Of a DNA stretch of 21,920 bases, positions 15,761 to 21,920 are shown piece after piece. The position numbers and the translations under genes were made by a program. The notes below the pieces were generated by a model. The model was not told where the DNA came from. It saw nothing but the letters and a program-made list of their open reading frames with translations, and did not search any database. The DNA lies in the NCBI GenBank assembly GCA_030624805.1, contig JAUXJL010000003.1, positions 1 through 21,920 on the forward strand. The letters run 5' to 3'. Origin of the DNA: Acidimicrobiia bacterium. GTDB lineage: Bacteria; Actinomycetota; Acidimicrobiia; Spongiisociales; SHLN01. Within the stretch, counting starts at the first letter, position 1, and every line of letters begins with the position of its first letter.

Positions 15761-16972
15761 ATGACAAATGTCAGCACCGACGGACGAATCACCAAGATCG
15801 ATGGTCTGGTCACCGAAGACCGTGGCCTGGCGACGCTTCTGAGCGCCCATCAAGCCGAGGATTGGCCCGCAGTCGTTGAACGGGCGGTAGCGGTCGGCGC
15901 CCATGGCTTGGTCACCATGGGCGTGGACGTTGGGCTCGACACGGTTCGTGACGAGGTGGGCCGTGAGGTGGAGCGGGTGACGGCGCTGGCTGAAGAACGG
16001 GTCGGCGAGATGCTGGAAGCTGCTCAGGATGCCTACCGTCGACAGCTCGATCCGGACGTGCGGTCGTCCGTGTTGTCAAAGTCGTTGCGCGAGTTCCATC
16101 GCTGGCAGGAGTCGTTCTTTTCGGGAATGGACGTCGACCAGGCCGGAAGTTTCGGCGGGCGACTGGTAGAGCGCCTCGAGAGCCTGGTGGGTTCGGGTGG
16201 AATCCTCGAGGGCCAACTGGCAGCCGCCCTGGACCCCAACGCCGACGGGTCGTCGCTGGCCCGGTTGCGGACGGAGGTTCTCACTGAGATCCGCCAGCTG
16301 CGTGACGCCGTTCACGCCGACCGTGGCCGGCGCCAGGAGGCCGACCGGGGCACCCAGAAGGGCTTTCGATTCGAGGATGACATCGAAGATCGGATCCGGG
16401 CCTGGGCATCCGGCGTGGGAGGTTGTGTGGTTGAACGCACCTCCACGGACGGAGGGCTGCTCGGCCGCGAAGCGCTGGTGGGCGATCTCGTTCTGATATT
16501 TCCAGACGGTGGCCGGGTTGTCATCGAAGCCAAGCACACGGCACGCATCACCTTGAGCGGAGCCGAAGGGATCCTGACTGAACTCGACCGGGCCATGACC
16601 AACCGACCAGCCGACTTTGGAATATGTGTGAGCGCCCGGGACGTCTTCCCTGCCGAAGTCGGGAGCTTCGGCATCTACGGCAGTCGGATACTCGTCGTTG
16701 ACGATGGCACTGAGGGCCTGCTGGACGTGGCGTTGCGGGTTGCCGGGATGCTGAGTACTTCCCGGCCGCGAGACGGTGAAACCATCGACCGGGCGGCGGT
16801 ACTGGATCAGCTCGATCGAATTCATCAGCTCGCCAGGCGGTTCTCGTCCTCGAAACGTACGCTCACCGAAGCCCAGAACAGCATCGACCTGGCCAAAGAG
16901 GGCCTCGATTCCTTGCGAACCGACCTCCTCGCACACGCCGAGGCAGCCATCCACGAAGTTCGGACAGGCTAG
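15761..16972 (+). CDS. Coiled-coil protein with PD-(D/E)XK nuclease-like core
   Basis: A 403-residue protein. The N-terminal half is helical and charged (EVGREVERVTALAEERVGEM, LRTEVLTEIRQLRDAVHADR), consistent with coiled coil. The middle looks like a restriction-endonuclease fold of the RmuC/DUF2130 kind: KGFRFEDDIEDRI (Glu205), then VGDLVLIFPDGGRVVIEAKHT with Asp242 and the Glu256-x-Lys258 pair, giving the E...D...ExK layout of PD-(D/E)XK enzymes. A C-terminal helix (EAQNSIDLAKEGLDSL) follows. It probably acts on DNA, though RmuC-like proteins are not all proven nucleases. ATG 15761 is chosen by promoter spacing; ATG 15749 is the alternative. It is divergent from the dynamin-like GTPase operon and convergent with Mca, sharing CTAG at the stops. 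Confidence 0.7.
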   Translation: MTNVSTDGRITKIDGLVTEDRGLATLLSAHQAEDWPAVVERAVAVGAHGLVTMGVDVGLDTVRDEVGREVERVTALAEERVGEMLEAAQDAYRRQLDPDVRSSVLSKSLREFHRWQESFFSGMDVDQAGSFGGRLVERLESLVGSGGILEGQLAAALDPNADGSSLARLRTEVLTEIRQLRDAVHADRGRRQEADRGTQKGFRFEDDIEDRIRAWASGVGGCVVERTSTDGGLLGREALVGDLVLIFPDGGRVVIEAKHTARITLSGAEGILTELDRAMTNRPADFGICVSARDVFPAEVGSFGIYGSRILVVDDGTEGLLDVALRVAGMLSTSRPRDGETIDRAAVLDQLDRIHQLARRFSSSKRTLTEAQNSIDLAKEGLDSLRTDLLAHAEAAIHEVRTG

Positions 16973-17811
16973 AGCCCGCCGAACAGGTCGTGGGGATCGG
17001 TGTTGCTCGACCCCGAGGCAGCCAGCAGCGTGAAGTCCTCCCACGGATAGTTATCGAGAACGACCTCCTCGGGAATCTGGAACCAGAACCCGTTCGGATC
17101 GACCTGAGTGGCGTGTGACCGCAAGGCATCGCGGGCACGAGTGAGCGTTGAATCGATCGGTACCTGCACATCCACTCGAGGATCCTCACCGTCTGCTATT
17201 CGCTCCAGCCTGCGACTCAGCGGCGACTCGAGGCCTCGGGCCAGCATTGCCGCGTGCAGTCGTACGATGCGGTCCCGAGAGAACACGGGAGCGAAGAGCC
17301 TGGCCGGTTCCCAGGCCGGACCGGCTTCGGGAAACTGCCGGTCGTCACCGGCTGCATGGAAAGCCTTCAGGCCAAGCTCATGAACTCGGAGGTGATCGGG
17401 ATGCGGGTAGTTCTTTTGGTTGTCGTATCCGAGAATCACCTGCGGCCTCTCGGACCTGATGATTCTCACAATGGCAGCCAGCGCCTCGTCCTCGGGGGCG
17501 TTCGTGAAAGCGTCGGGGCGCTGGTTGGCGGCTGAGTCTGGCATGCCAGAGTCGCGATAGCCGAGCCGGTAAATCGTTCCAAACCCGAGGATGCCGGCCG
17601 CTTTCTCCAGCTCGGCGTCTCGGACCGCCGGCAAGTTTTCGACGATCTCAGGCCGGTCCATCGCCGGGTTGAGGATGTCACCCTCTTCGCCCCCAGTGGC
17701 TACCACGAGGGCGCAATGAACCTCGTTGTCGGCGTAGAAGGCGACGGCGCCCGCTCCCTTAGAGCTCTCATCATCGGGATGGGCGTGGATTGCAAGGAGC
17801 CGGCGATTCAT
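16969..17811 (-). CDS. mca: Mycothiol S-conjugate amidase
   Basis: A 280-residue zinc amidase of the PIG-L/LmbE family. The metal-binding motif AHPDDES is at residues 10-16 (His11, Asp14) and HPDH at 137-140 supplies the third ligand. Detail beyond the motifs matches actinobacterial Mca: GGEEGDILNPAMD, ERPQVILGYDNQKNYPHPDH, and near the C-terminus ALRSHATQVDPN. Mca cleaves mycothiol S-conjugates to release a mercapturic acid for export, a detoxification route. MshB, which makes mycothiol, is a close relative and is the main alternative. The start ATG 17811 follows a GATACT -10-like element by seven bases. It implies that this organism makes mycothiol, which fits the Rv2466c-like protein at 11339. 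Confidence 0.88.
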   Translation of the reverse strand: MNRRLLAIHAHPDDESSKGAGAVAFYADNEVHCALVVATGGEEGDILNPAMDRPEIVENLPAVRDAELEKAAGILGFGTIYRLGYRDSGMPDSAANQRPDAFTNAPEDEALAAIVRIIRSERPQVILGYDNQKNYPHPDHLRVHELGLKAFHAAGDDRQFPEAGPAWEPARLFAPVFSRDRIVRLHAAMLARGLESPLSRRLERIADGEDPRVDVQVPIDSTLTRARDALRSHATQVDPNGFWFQIPEEVVLDNYPWEDFTLLAASGSSNTDPHDLFGGL

Positions 17812-17818
17812 GGCGAGG

Positions 17819-17824
17819 AGTATC
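17819..17824 (-). promoter_or_regulatory. Possible -10 element (GATACT) of mca
   Basis: GATACT on the minus strand ends seven bases before ATG 17811. It deviates from TANNNT at the first base but keeps A2, T3, A4 and T6 of TATAAT. Confidence 0.3.
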
Positions 17825-17889
17825 CCACAGCCTGGAACCAGCTCGGCGTGGGCTACGTCTAGCTGAGATCCCCCGAGATAGAAGGAACT

Positions 17890-17970
17890 ATGAAGCCGCT
17901 GGGGCTAGTGCTCGCCGGGCTGGCACTCATCCTGGCAGCATGCGGGCCAGGAACCGATCCGATCGGGTAG
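17890..17970 (+). pseudogene. Lipoprotein signal peptide cut off from the SIMPL protein by an in-frame TAG
   Basis: ATG 17890, preceded by AAGGA, encodes 26 residues: MKPLGLVLAGLALILAAC, a textbook lipoprotein signal with lipobox LAAC, then GPGTDPIG and a TAG stop (17968-17970). It is in the same frame as the SIMPL domain that begins five codons later. SIMPL proteins are usually exported, so this is most simply the real N-terminus of the downstream protein interrupted by a nonsense change (for example from a TGG, CAG, AAG or GAG codon) or by a sequencing error. Confidence 0.6.
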
Positions 17971-17985
17971 GGAGAAGGAGACCAA

Positions 17986-18606
17986 GTGGGCATAACAGTA
18001 AGTGGAGTAGGCCGGGAAGCAGGCACCCCCGACACACTCACCCTCAACATCGGTATCAACCTCGAACGTGACTCGGTGGCACAGGCGACCGAAGAGGCCG
18101 CCACCCGGGCCACCGACCTCAGGGAGGCACTGACAGCCCACGGCGTTGCGGAGGTTGACATCCAGACTGCCACTTACTCGATCTATCCGGTGTATGACCA
18201 TCGAAGCGAGGCTCGACTCCTCATCGGCTATCGCGTCTCAAACGATGTCCGGGTCAAGATCCGCGACGTTGGCCGGGCCGGTGAGATCATCGATGCTGCC
18301 AGCGGCCGGGGCGGCGACGAAGTCGTAGTCCAGGGTGTCAGCTTCAGCATCGAAGACAATGAACCGCTGGTCCTGGCTGCTCGCCAAGCTGCCTGGAAGG
18401 ACGCCCACGGCAAAGCCGAGCAACTTGCTCGGCTCGCCGGCGTTGGCCTCGGAACCCCTACCACCATCACTGAATCGTTCTCGGCTCCGCCGGTGGTCCA
18501 GCGGTTCGCCGATGTCGAAGCCGCGGCGCTGTCCGTCGCCACACCTATCCAGGCGGGCGAGCTCGACGTGAGTGCCACCATCGAGGTGACCTTCGGGCTC
18601 GGCTAG
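17986..18606 (+). CDS. SIMPL-domain protein (DUF541/BP26-like)
   Basis: From GTG 17986, 206 residues, almost entirely one SIMPL domain: GITVSGVGREAGTPDTLTLNIGI at its start, ALTAHGVAEVDIQTATYSIYPVY in the middle, LIGYRVSNDVRVKIRD, and KAEQLARLAGVGLG before the closing strands (SATIEVTFGLG). Family members such as Brucella BP26 and E. coli YggE are periplasmic or surface proteins that form ring-shaped oligomers; their function is poorly defined. GTG has an AAGGAG five bases upstream, so it can be translated by itself, but would then be cytoplasmic. The in-frame lipoprotein signal just upstream (17890-17970) suggests the intact form was exported. It ends in a hairpin shared with the convergent nuclease gene. 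Confidence 0.82.
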   Translation: MGITVSGVGREAGTPDTLTLNIGINLERDSVAQATEEAATRATDLREALTAHGVAEVDIQTATYSIYPVYDHRSEARLLIGYRVSNDVRVKIRDVGRAGEIIDAASGRGGDEVVVQGVSFSIEDNEPLVLAARQAAWKDAHGKAEQLARLAGVGLGTPTTITESFSAPPVVQRFADVEAAALSVATPIQAGELDVSATIEVTFGLG

Positions 18607-18624
18607 CCGGCCCGGTTGCCGGCT
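18605..18624. terminator. Bidirectional terminator-like hairpin
   Basis: AGCCGGC / CCGGTT / GCCGGCT is a perfect 7-bp stem with a 6-nt loop, filling the 17-bp gap between the convergent SIMPL and nuclease genes and touching both stop codons. No U-tract on either side. Confidence 0.5.
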
Positions 18625-19427
18625 CAGCTTGTGGCCATCACGGCGGTGGCGGCCCGGCCTTCCGGGCACTCTTCGAGGAGCGGGCAAAAGGTGCACCAGG
18701 GTCCACCAACTCGTTCGAGGTCGGTACCTTCAGCCCAGCCGGTGCGCAGCGTCGTCACCATGCTTGCCACACGACCGGCCAGGGCCGTGACTGTTTCCAA
18801 GCTCGGTTCATACCGCTGACGTTCCCCGGTCTTGACCGAGATTGCTTCTACCGCAGTCGGCAGAACGCCACGTTCCAGAGCCCATAGCAGCGAGTAGAAC
18901 CCAAGCTGGTCGTCGACCCCACCGACCCGCCCGGTCTTCCAATCGACCAGGCGAACCCTCCCAGCGTCATCGAACACCGCATCAACCCGACCCCGCAACA
19001 CAACATCGGCTTGCGGTTCTACTTCGAGCGACACCTCCGCCCCCTTGAAGCCGTCCATGGGAAACTTGACGAACCGGTCGTACAACCCGCGGGTTTCCTC
19101 GACCAGGGCCGGAATCTGGCTTGGTTTCAATCCCAGCTCCCCCATCCTGAGATTGAGAGATGGCGTACCGCCGATCTCCTCCTTGCACACCTGCTCGAAC
19201 TCCTTGGGCCCGATCGGTCCATGTTGGAGGTGACGAGCAAAAATTCGGTGGGCCAAACCACCTACGAAGCTGGGGCGAGATGGGGGCCCGTACTCGCCGC
19301 GGAACCGCGCATTGGCGCTCTCCGGGCAGCGCTCGAAATCGACGAAGGATGTAGCCGACACGACCAGACGGTCGCCAGGCGGAACAAGAGGAAAATCGAT
19401 CACCAGGCCATCGTATTGGAGGACCAT
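18624..19427 (-). CDS. RecB/Cas4-like PD-(D/E)XK nuclease with probable 4Fe-4S cluster
   Basis: A 267-residue stand-alone nuclease of the RecB C-terminal (PDDEXK_1) family. The catalytic core is GRVDAVFD (Asp149) followed by VRLVDWKTG (Asp162, Lys164), then a Gln/Tyr helix (DDQLGFYSLLWAL). Cys34 in SFVDFERCPE and a C-terminal Cys245-x2-Cys248-x5-Cys254 (WCTFCPLLEEC) reproduce the C...CX2CX5C iron-sulfur pattern of AddB and Cas4. No helicase domain and no CRISPR array or other cas gene is near, so the likely job is DNA repair or processing rather than spacer acquisition. ATG 19427 is preferred over an extension to 19469 because the latter would run into the divergent VanW promoter and start. 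Confidence 0.85.
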   Translation of the reverse strand: MVLQYDGLVIDFPLVPPGDRLVVSATSFVDFERCPESANARFRGEYGPPSRPSFVGGLAHRIFARHLQHGPIGPKEFEQVCKEEIGGTPSLNLRMGELGLKPSQIPALVEETRGLYDRFVKFPMDGFKGAEVSLEVEPQADVVLRGRVDAVFDDAGRVRLVDWKTGRVGGVDDQLGFYSLLWALERGVLPTAVEAISVKTGERQRYEPSLETVTALAGRVASMVTTLRTGWAEGTDLERVGGPWCTFCPLLEECPEGRAATAVMATS

Positions 19428-19453
19428 GCCAGAACTAAGCACTCTCCGGCGGT

Positions 19454-19459
19454 TACGCT
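19454..19459 (+). promoter_or_regulatory. -10 element (TACGCT) of the VanW gene
   Basis: TACGCT ends eight bases before ATG 19468, indicating leaderless initiation there rather than at ATG 19426. Confidence 0.45.
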
Positions 19460-19467
19460 CCCTTCGC

Positions 19468-21333
19468 ATGACCTGGCCGCGAAAACTGTCTCTCGGGTTA
19501 TTCGGTATGGCGCTGCTCGTTCTCGGAGTTTTCGTCGTCCGCTCGATCGTGCGTCATGGTGAGGTGCTGCCCGGAGTTTCGGCTGGTGGTATCGACCTCG
19601 GACGATTAGGACGGGTCGATGCAGAAAGTGCACTCCTCGCACTGGAGGATGAACTGGTCACATCCTCGGCTGCAGTCGTCATCGAGGGAACGAGCCTTCC
19701 GCTCGATCCGGCTCAGGTTGAGTTCGTGCTCGACACGGATGAGATATTGACCGCAGCCCTTGACGCAGGGCGCCGCTCGGGCTTTTTGCAGTTCGCCGAC
19801 TGGGTGAGTGGCCGCCGGTACGAGGTCGACCTCACCGGTCGCATAAGCTCGGATGCTGTCACCAAGCTGATTGATGGGTGGGAAGCCGGAGAGGTCATCG
19901 AACCAGCCTTCAATGGTGCGGTGGTGTACACGGATGGCCGGCTGGTAGCGGAACCTCCCCGCAGCGGCCGTCGCATCAACCGTGAATCGGCCGCTGAGCT
20001 CATTCTGGAGGCAATACTGAGCCGTCGGGACCGCACGGCTGTGATGCGGGTGGAGGAAGCCGCCCCCCTACTAACAGTGAACGACGTTGAGGAGGTTGGC
20101 AAGACCGCAGCCGAACTCATCTCCGCCCCCATCGTCCTGGAAGGCGGCGAGCCGACCGTCGAGGTTGTGTTCTCCCCCTCCGACCTCGGCCGGGCCCTGA
20201 CGTCCACGTTCGTTTCCGAGCCGGCGCCGGCCCTCTCGCTCGGCTTCGATCCGGAGGCCATCGCCGAGTTGATTAGCCCCCTCGTGGCATCGCTGGAGGC
20301 GCCCCCCCGGAACGCCCAGATCGCGATCACCGACGCCGACGAAGTCATGATCATCGCCGGGCGGGCGGGCACGGTCGTCGACGCCGACCTCATCGCCGCC
20401 GAGCTCCTCGTTGCGGCCTACCTGCCGGATCGGCGAGCCCCGCTTCCGGTCGCCACTGGGGTAGAGCCGGACTTCACCACCGAAGCCGCCGGCGCGCTCG
20501 GCATCGTCGAGAAGGTCTCCGAATTCACGACTTTTCACACCTGCTGCCAGCCCCGAGTCACCAATATCCAAAGGATGGCCGACCTGGTGGACGGAGTCAT
20601 CATCCTGCCCGGGGACGAGTTCTCCCTCAACGAGCACGTCGGCTTCCGAACCGAGGAGAATGGTTTCGTCGAGGCACCAATGATCCTGCGTGGCGAATTC
20701 GTGCCGGCGGTAGGGGGCGGAGTGAGCCAGTTCGCCACGACTCTGTTCAACGCCATCTTCTTCGGAGGCTACGAGGACGTCTATCACCAACCCCACAGCT
20801 ACTACTTCAGCCGCTATCCCGAGGCACGCGAGGCCACGGTGTCGTTCCCTAATCCCGAGCTCATCTTCCGTAACGACACCGGCTCGGCTCTCCTTATTCG
20901 CACACAGCACACCGACGAGTCGATCACCGTCAAATTCTTTGGCGACAAGGAGGGCCGCCAGGTAGCGGACAGCTTGTCACCTCGTCGCGCCTTCCGCCAA
21001 CCGGTTACCGACTACGAGGCCGATTCTGGTGTGTCCCCCGGAGGCGAGGTTGTCGTGCAACGAGGAACCACCGGGTGGACGGTGACGCTCACACGCACGA
21101 TCACTTACCCGGACGGAACCGAGCGGGCCGAGGAATGGGACTGGACCTACCGGCCACAGCCTCGCATCGTGCGGGTTCATCCGTGTGATATTCCCGGATC
21201 GAGCGTGACGTGCCCAACCACAACCACGCTGCCGCCCCCAACCACCACAACCACTTCTCCGACAACCCCGCCGACCACCTCGACCACCTCGACCACCTCG
21301 ACCACCTCGACCACCTCGACCACCGTACCGTGA
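19468..21333 (+). CDS. VanW-family protein with N-terminal membrane anchor, PG-binding-like repeats and Thr/Ser-rich tail
   Basis: A 621-residue envelope protein. One N-terminal membrane segment (KLSLGLFGMALLVLGVFVV, about residues 6-26) anchors it, with the rest outside. Residues about 40-345 resemble two copies of the putative peptidoglycan-binding domain (PG_binding_4) that usually precedes VanW in YoaR-like proteins. The VanW domain spans about 351-490, with TTFHTCCQPRVTNIQRMADL, ILPGDEFSLNEHVGFR and VPAVGGGVSQFATTLFNAIF. A beta-rich segment like a G5 domain follows. The tail from about residue 584 is Thr/Pro/Ser low-complexity, common in Acidimicrobiia surface proteins. The VanW domain has no established activity; it is linked to cell-wall biology. 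The convergent downstream gene abuts the stop (TGATCA). Confidence 0.88.
   Translation: MTWPRKLSLGLFGMALLVLGVFVVRSIVRHGEVLPGVSAGGIDLGRLGRVDAESALLALEDELVTSSAAVVIEGTSLPLDPAQVEFVLDTDEILTAALDAGRRSGFLQFADWVSGRRYEVDLTGRISSDAVTKLIDGWEAGEVIEPAFNGAVVYTDGRLVAEPPRSGRRINRESAAELILEAILSRRDRTAVMRVEEAAPLLTVNDVEEVGKTAAELISAPIVLEGGEPTVEVVFSPSDLGRALTSTFVSEPAPALSLGFDPEAIAELISPLVASLEAPPRNAQIAITDADEVMIIAGRAGTVVDADLIAAELLVAAYLPDRRAPLPVATGVEPDFTTEAAGALGIVEKVSEFTTFHTCCQPRVTNIQRMADLVDGVIILPGDEFSLNEHVGFRTEENGFVEAPMILRGEFVPAVGGGVSQFATTLFNAIFFGGYEDVYHQPHSYYFSRYPEAREATVSFPNPELIFRNDTGSALLIRTQHTDESITVKFFGDKEGRQVADSLSPRRAFRQPVTDYEADSGVSPGGEVVVQRGTTGWTVTLTRTITYPDGTERAEEWDWTYRPQPRIVRVHPCDIPGSSVTCPTTTTLPPPTTTTTSPTTPPTTSTTSTTSTTSTTSTTVP
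21273..21324 (+). repeat. 9-bp tandem repeat GACCACCTC, about 5.8 copies
   Basis: Five perfect copies (21273-21317) plus seven bases of a sixth. In frame it encodes Thr-Thr-Ser units of the VanW tail. Perfect identity suggests recent slippage and possible length variation between strains. Confidence 0.85.
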
Positions 21334-21630
21334 TCAGCCTCGATAGAAGACGAAGAATTCCTCGATCAACCGGCGGAGACGGGCGAGCTCGGCGTCGGAC
21401 CACCCGCCATCCCGGCGTATGACCACTCCGTTTGAGCCCGAGAAAACCCGGGTGATGGCCGGATCGGCCTCGAAGGCCCGAGCGGCGAGTTGGGCCGGGA
21501 ATGTGGGATCCTCTATGGTCTCATCGATCGACTCGTAGGCGCCGCCATCTTGGCCGGAAAAGCTGCGATCGGCTTCAAAGATCGCCGTGTCACCGGCCAC
21601 GGTCCCTGTCACGTTGATGACTTGTCCCAT
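21334..21630 (-). CDS. Small protein resembling the Nfu/NifU N-terminal domain
   Basis: A 98-residue protein. The pattern AQLAARAFEADPAITRVFSGSN followed by GVVIRRDGGWSDAELARLRR resembles the Nfu N-terminal domain (PF08712), where spLAxxLFxIPGVxxVFxGxDFITVxK is conserved. The C-terminal NifU domain with its CxxC cluster-binding motif is absent and the protein has no Cys, so it would not itself carry an Fe-S cluster; stand-alone Nfu-N proteins are known but poorly characterised. It starts 9 bp after the pyruvate kinase stop on the same strand, with its own -10-like TAAGCT. The assignment is from pattern resemblance only. Confidence 0.6.
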   Translation of the reverse strand: MGQVINVTGTVAGDTAIFEADRSFSGQDGGAYESIDETIEDPTFPAQLAARAFEADPAITRVFSGSNGVVIRRDGGWSDAELARLRRLIEEFFVFYRG

Positions 21631-21636
21631 GTCCCG

Positions 21637-21642
21637 AGCTTA
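21637..21642 (-). promoter_or_regulatory. -10-like element (TAAGCT) overlapping the pyk stop codon
   Basis: The TAA stop of pyruvate kinase is the first half of TAAGCT, which ends six bases before ATG 21630. It could drive a leaderless transcript of the Nfu-N-like gene independently of pyk. Confidence 0.35.
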
Positions 21643-21920
21643 GGCCCGTTTCAGACTGGATCCGACCCTATGGATCTGGACCAGGTTGGTCTGAGCTCCC
21701 CGATTGGGAGGAATGCCGGCCACCATCACTACGTACTCGCCCTCATGCACCTCGCCCCCCTCGATGAGTGCTTGACCTGCAGCCAGGATGAGATCATCGG
21801 TTGTGTCGTATCGGCCGATCATGCGGGGCCGGACCCCCCAGTAGCTCGCCATGCGTCGAAACGTTGGTTGGTTATTTGTGAACGCAATGATGTCGGCGGT
21901 CGGGCGATATTTTGAGAGCA
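21640..21920 (-). CDS. pyk: Pyruvate kinase, C-terminal fragment (5' end outside window)
   Basis: The visible 93 residues are the C-terminal allosteric domain of pyruvate kinase. LSKYRPTADIIAFTNN matches the family's SxxRPxxPIxAxTxN, RRMASYWGVRP matches the R-x-L-x-L-x-W-G-V region, and EGEYVVMVAGIPPNRGAQTN matches GDxVVVxxGxPxGxxGxTN. The protein ends normally just after VQIHRVG. The catalytic barrel lies beyond the window. The enzyme makes pyruvate and ATP from phosphoenolpyruvate in glycolysis. It is followed after 9 bp by the Nfu-N-like gene, probably in one operon. Confidence 0.93.
   Translation of the reverse strand, partial: LSKYRPTADIIAFTNNQPTFRRMASYWGVRPRMIGRYDTTDDLILAAGQALIEGGEVHEGEYVVMVAGIPPNRGAQTNLVQIHRVGSSLKRA

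Noticed and set aside
16076..17044. Long minus-strand frame opposite the nuclease-fold gene
   Set aside because: Antisense shadow in GC-rich DNA; the plus-strand frame has the motifs and promoter, and the shadow product resembles nothing.
17968..17970. TAG read as pyrrolysine or suppressed amber in the SIMPL gene
   Set aside because: No pyl genes are visible, TAG is an ordinary stop in neighbouring genes, and a ribosome binding site with GTG follows immediately.
18624..19427. Cas4 of a CRISPR-Cas system
   Set aside because: No repeats or other cas genes in the window; the Cas4-like features are shared by many stand-alone RecB-type nucleases.
19312..19467. Upstream starts of the VanW gene (19312, 19426)
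   Set aside because: They overlap the divergent nuclease gene, and the -10 TACGCT lies downstream of them and is spaced for ATG 19468.
20071..20910. Minus-strand frame of 279 codons opposite the VanW gene
   Set aside because: Lies wholly within the recognisable VanW coding sequence and resembles no family.
21273..21324. CRISPR-like or regulatory repeat array
   Set aside because: Tandem 9-bp units without spacers, in frame and encoding Thr-Thr-Ser at the end of a surface protein.

Overview
The window (about 64% GC by eye, dense genes on both strands) looks like chromosomal DNA of a high-GC actinobacterium. Two proteins point to mycothiol metabolism, which is confined to Actinobacteria: a mycothiol S-conjugate amidase (Mca) and a relative of the mycothiol-dependent nitroreductase Rv2466c. 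A VanW-family protein with a long Thr/Ser/Pro tail and many leaderless start sites (TANNNT 6-8 nt before ATG/GTG) suggest the Acidimicrobiia or a neighbouring class; that rank is inference. No tRNA, rRNA, IS element, integrase or CRISPR array was seen.

Layout. 1-522: C-terminal half of a sensor histidine kinase. 585-2215: two translationally coupled membrane proteins of unknown function. 2304-3542: secreted M23 peptidase with C-terminal FG-GAP-like repeats. 7123-3603 (minus): heterodimeric ABC exporter, with a stray FG-GAP-like fragment beside its promoter. 7514-10794: SNase-LTD lipoprotein, single-domain response regulator, unknown protein and UMF1/Atg22-like MFS transporter. 10947-12976: VOC protein, a probable SELENOPROTEIN of the Rv2466c/DsbA family, and a diacylglycerol-kinase-like lipid kinase. 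15698-12973 (minus): two coupled dynamin-like GTPases, divergent from a PD-(D/E)XK/coiled-coil protein (15761-16972). 17811-16969 (minus): Mca. 17890-18606: SIMPL-domain protein cut off from its lipoprotein signal by an in-frame TAG. 19427-18624 (minus): RecB/Cas4-like nuclease with four Fe-S-type cysteines. 19468-21333: VanW protein. 21630-21334 and 21920-21640 (minus): Nfu-N-like protein downstream of a pyruvate kinase fragment.

The best finding is at 11339-11977. An in-frame TGA (11369-11371) sits exactly where Rv2466c has the first, nucleophilic cysteine of its CPWC motif, giving a predicted UPWC active site. The reading frame is homologous to the family on both sides of the TGA. A leaderless promoter lies just before the upstream ATG, and a 7-bp hairpin with an AGGUG loop follows the UGA at the distance expected of a bacterial SECIS element. 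Conventional gene calling would start the gene at GTG 11384 and lose the active site. The divergent GTPase pair plus nuclease-fold protein is the second region worth following up.
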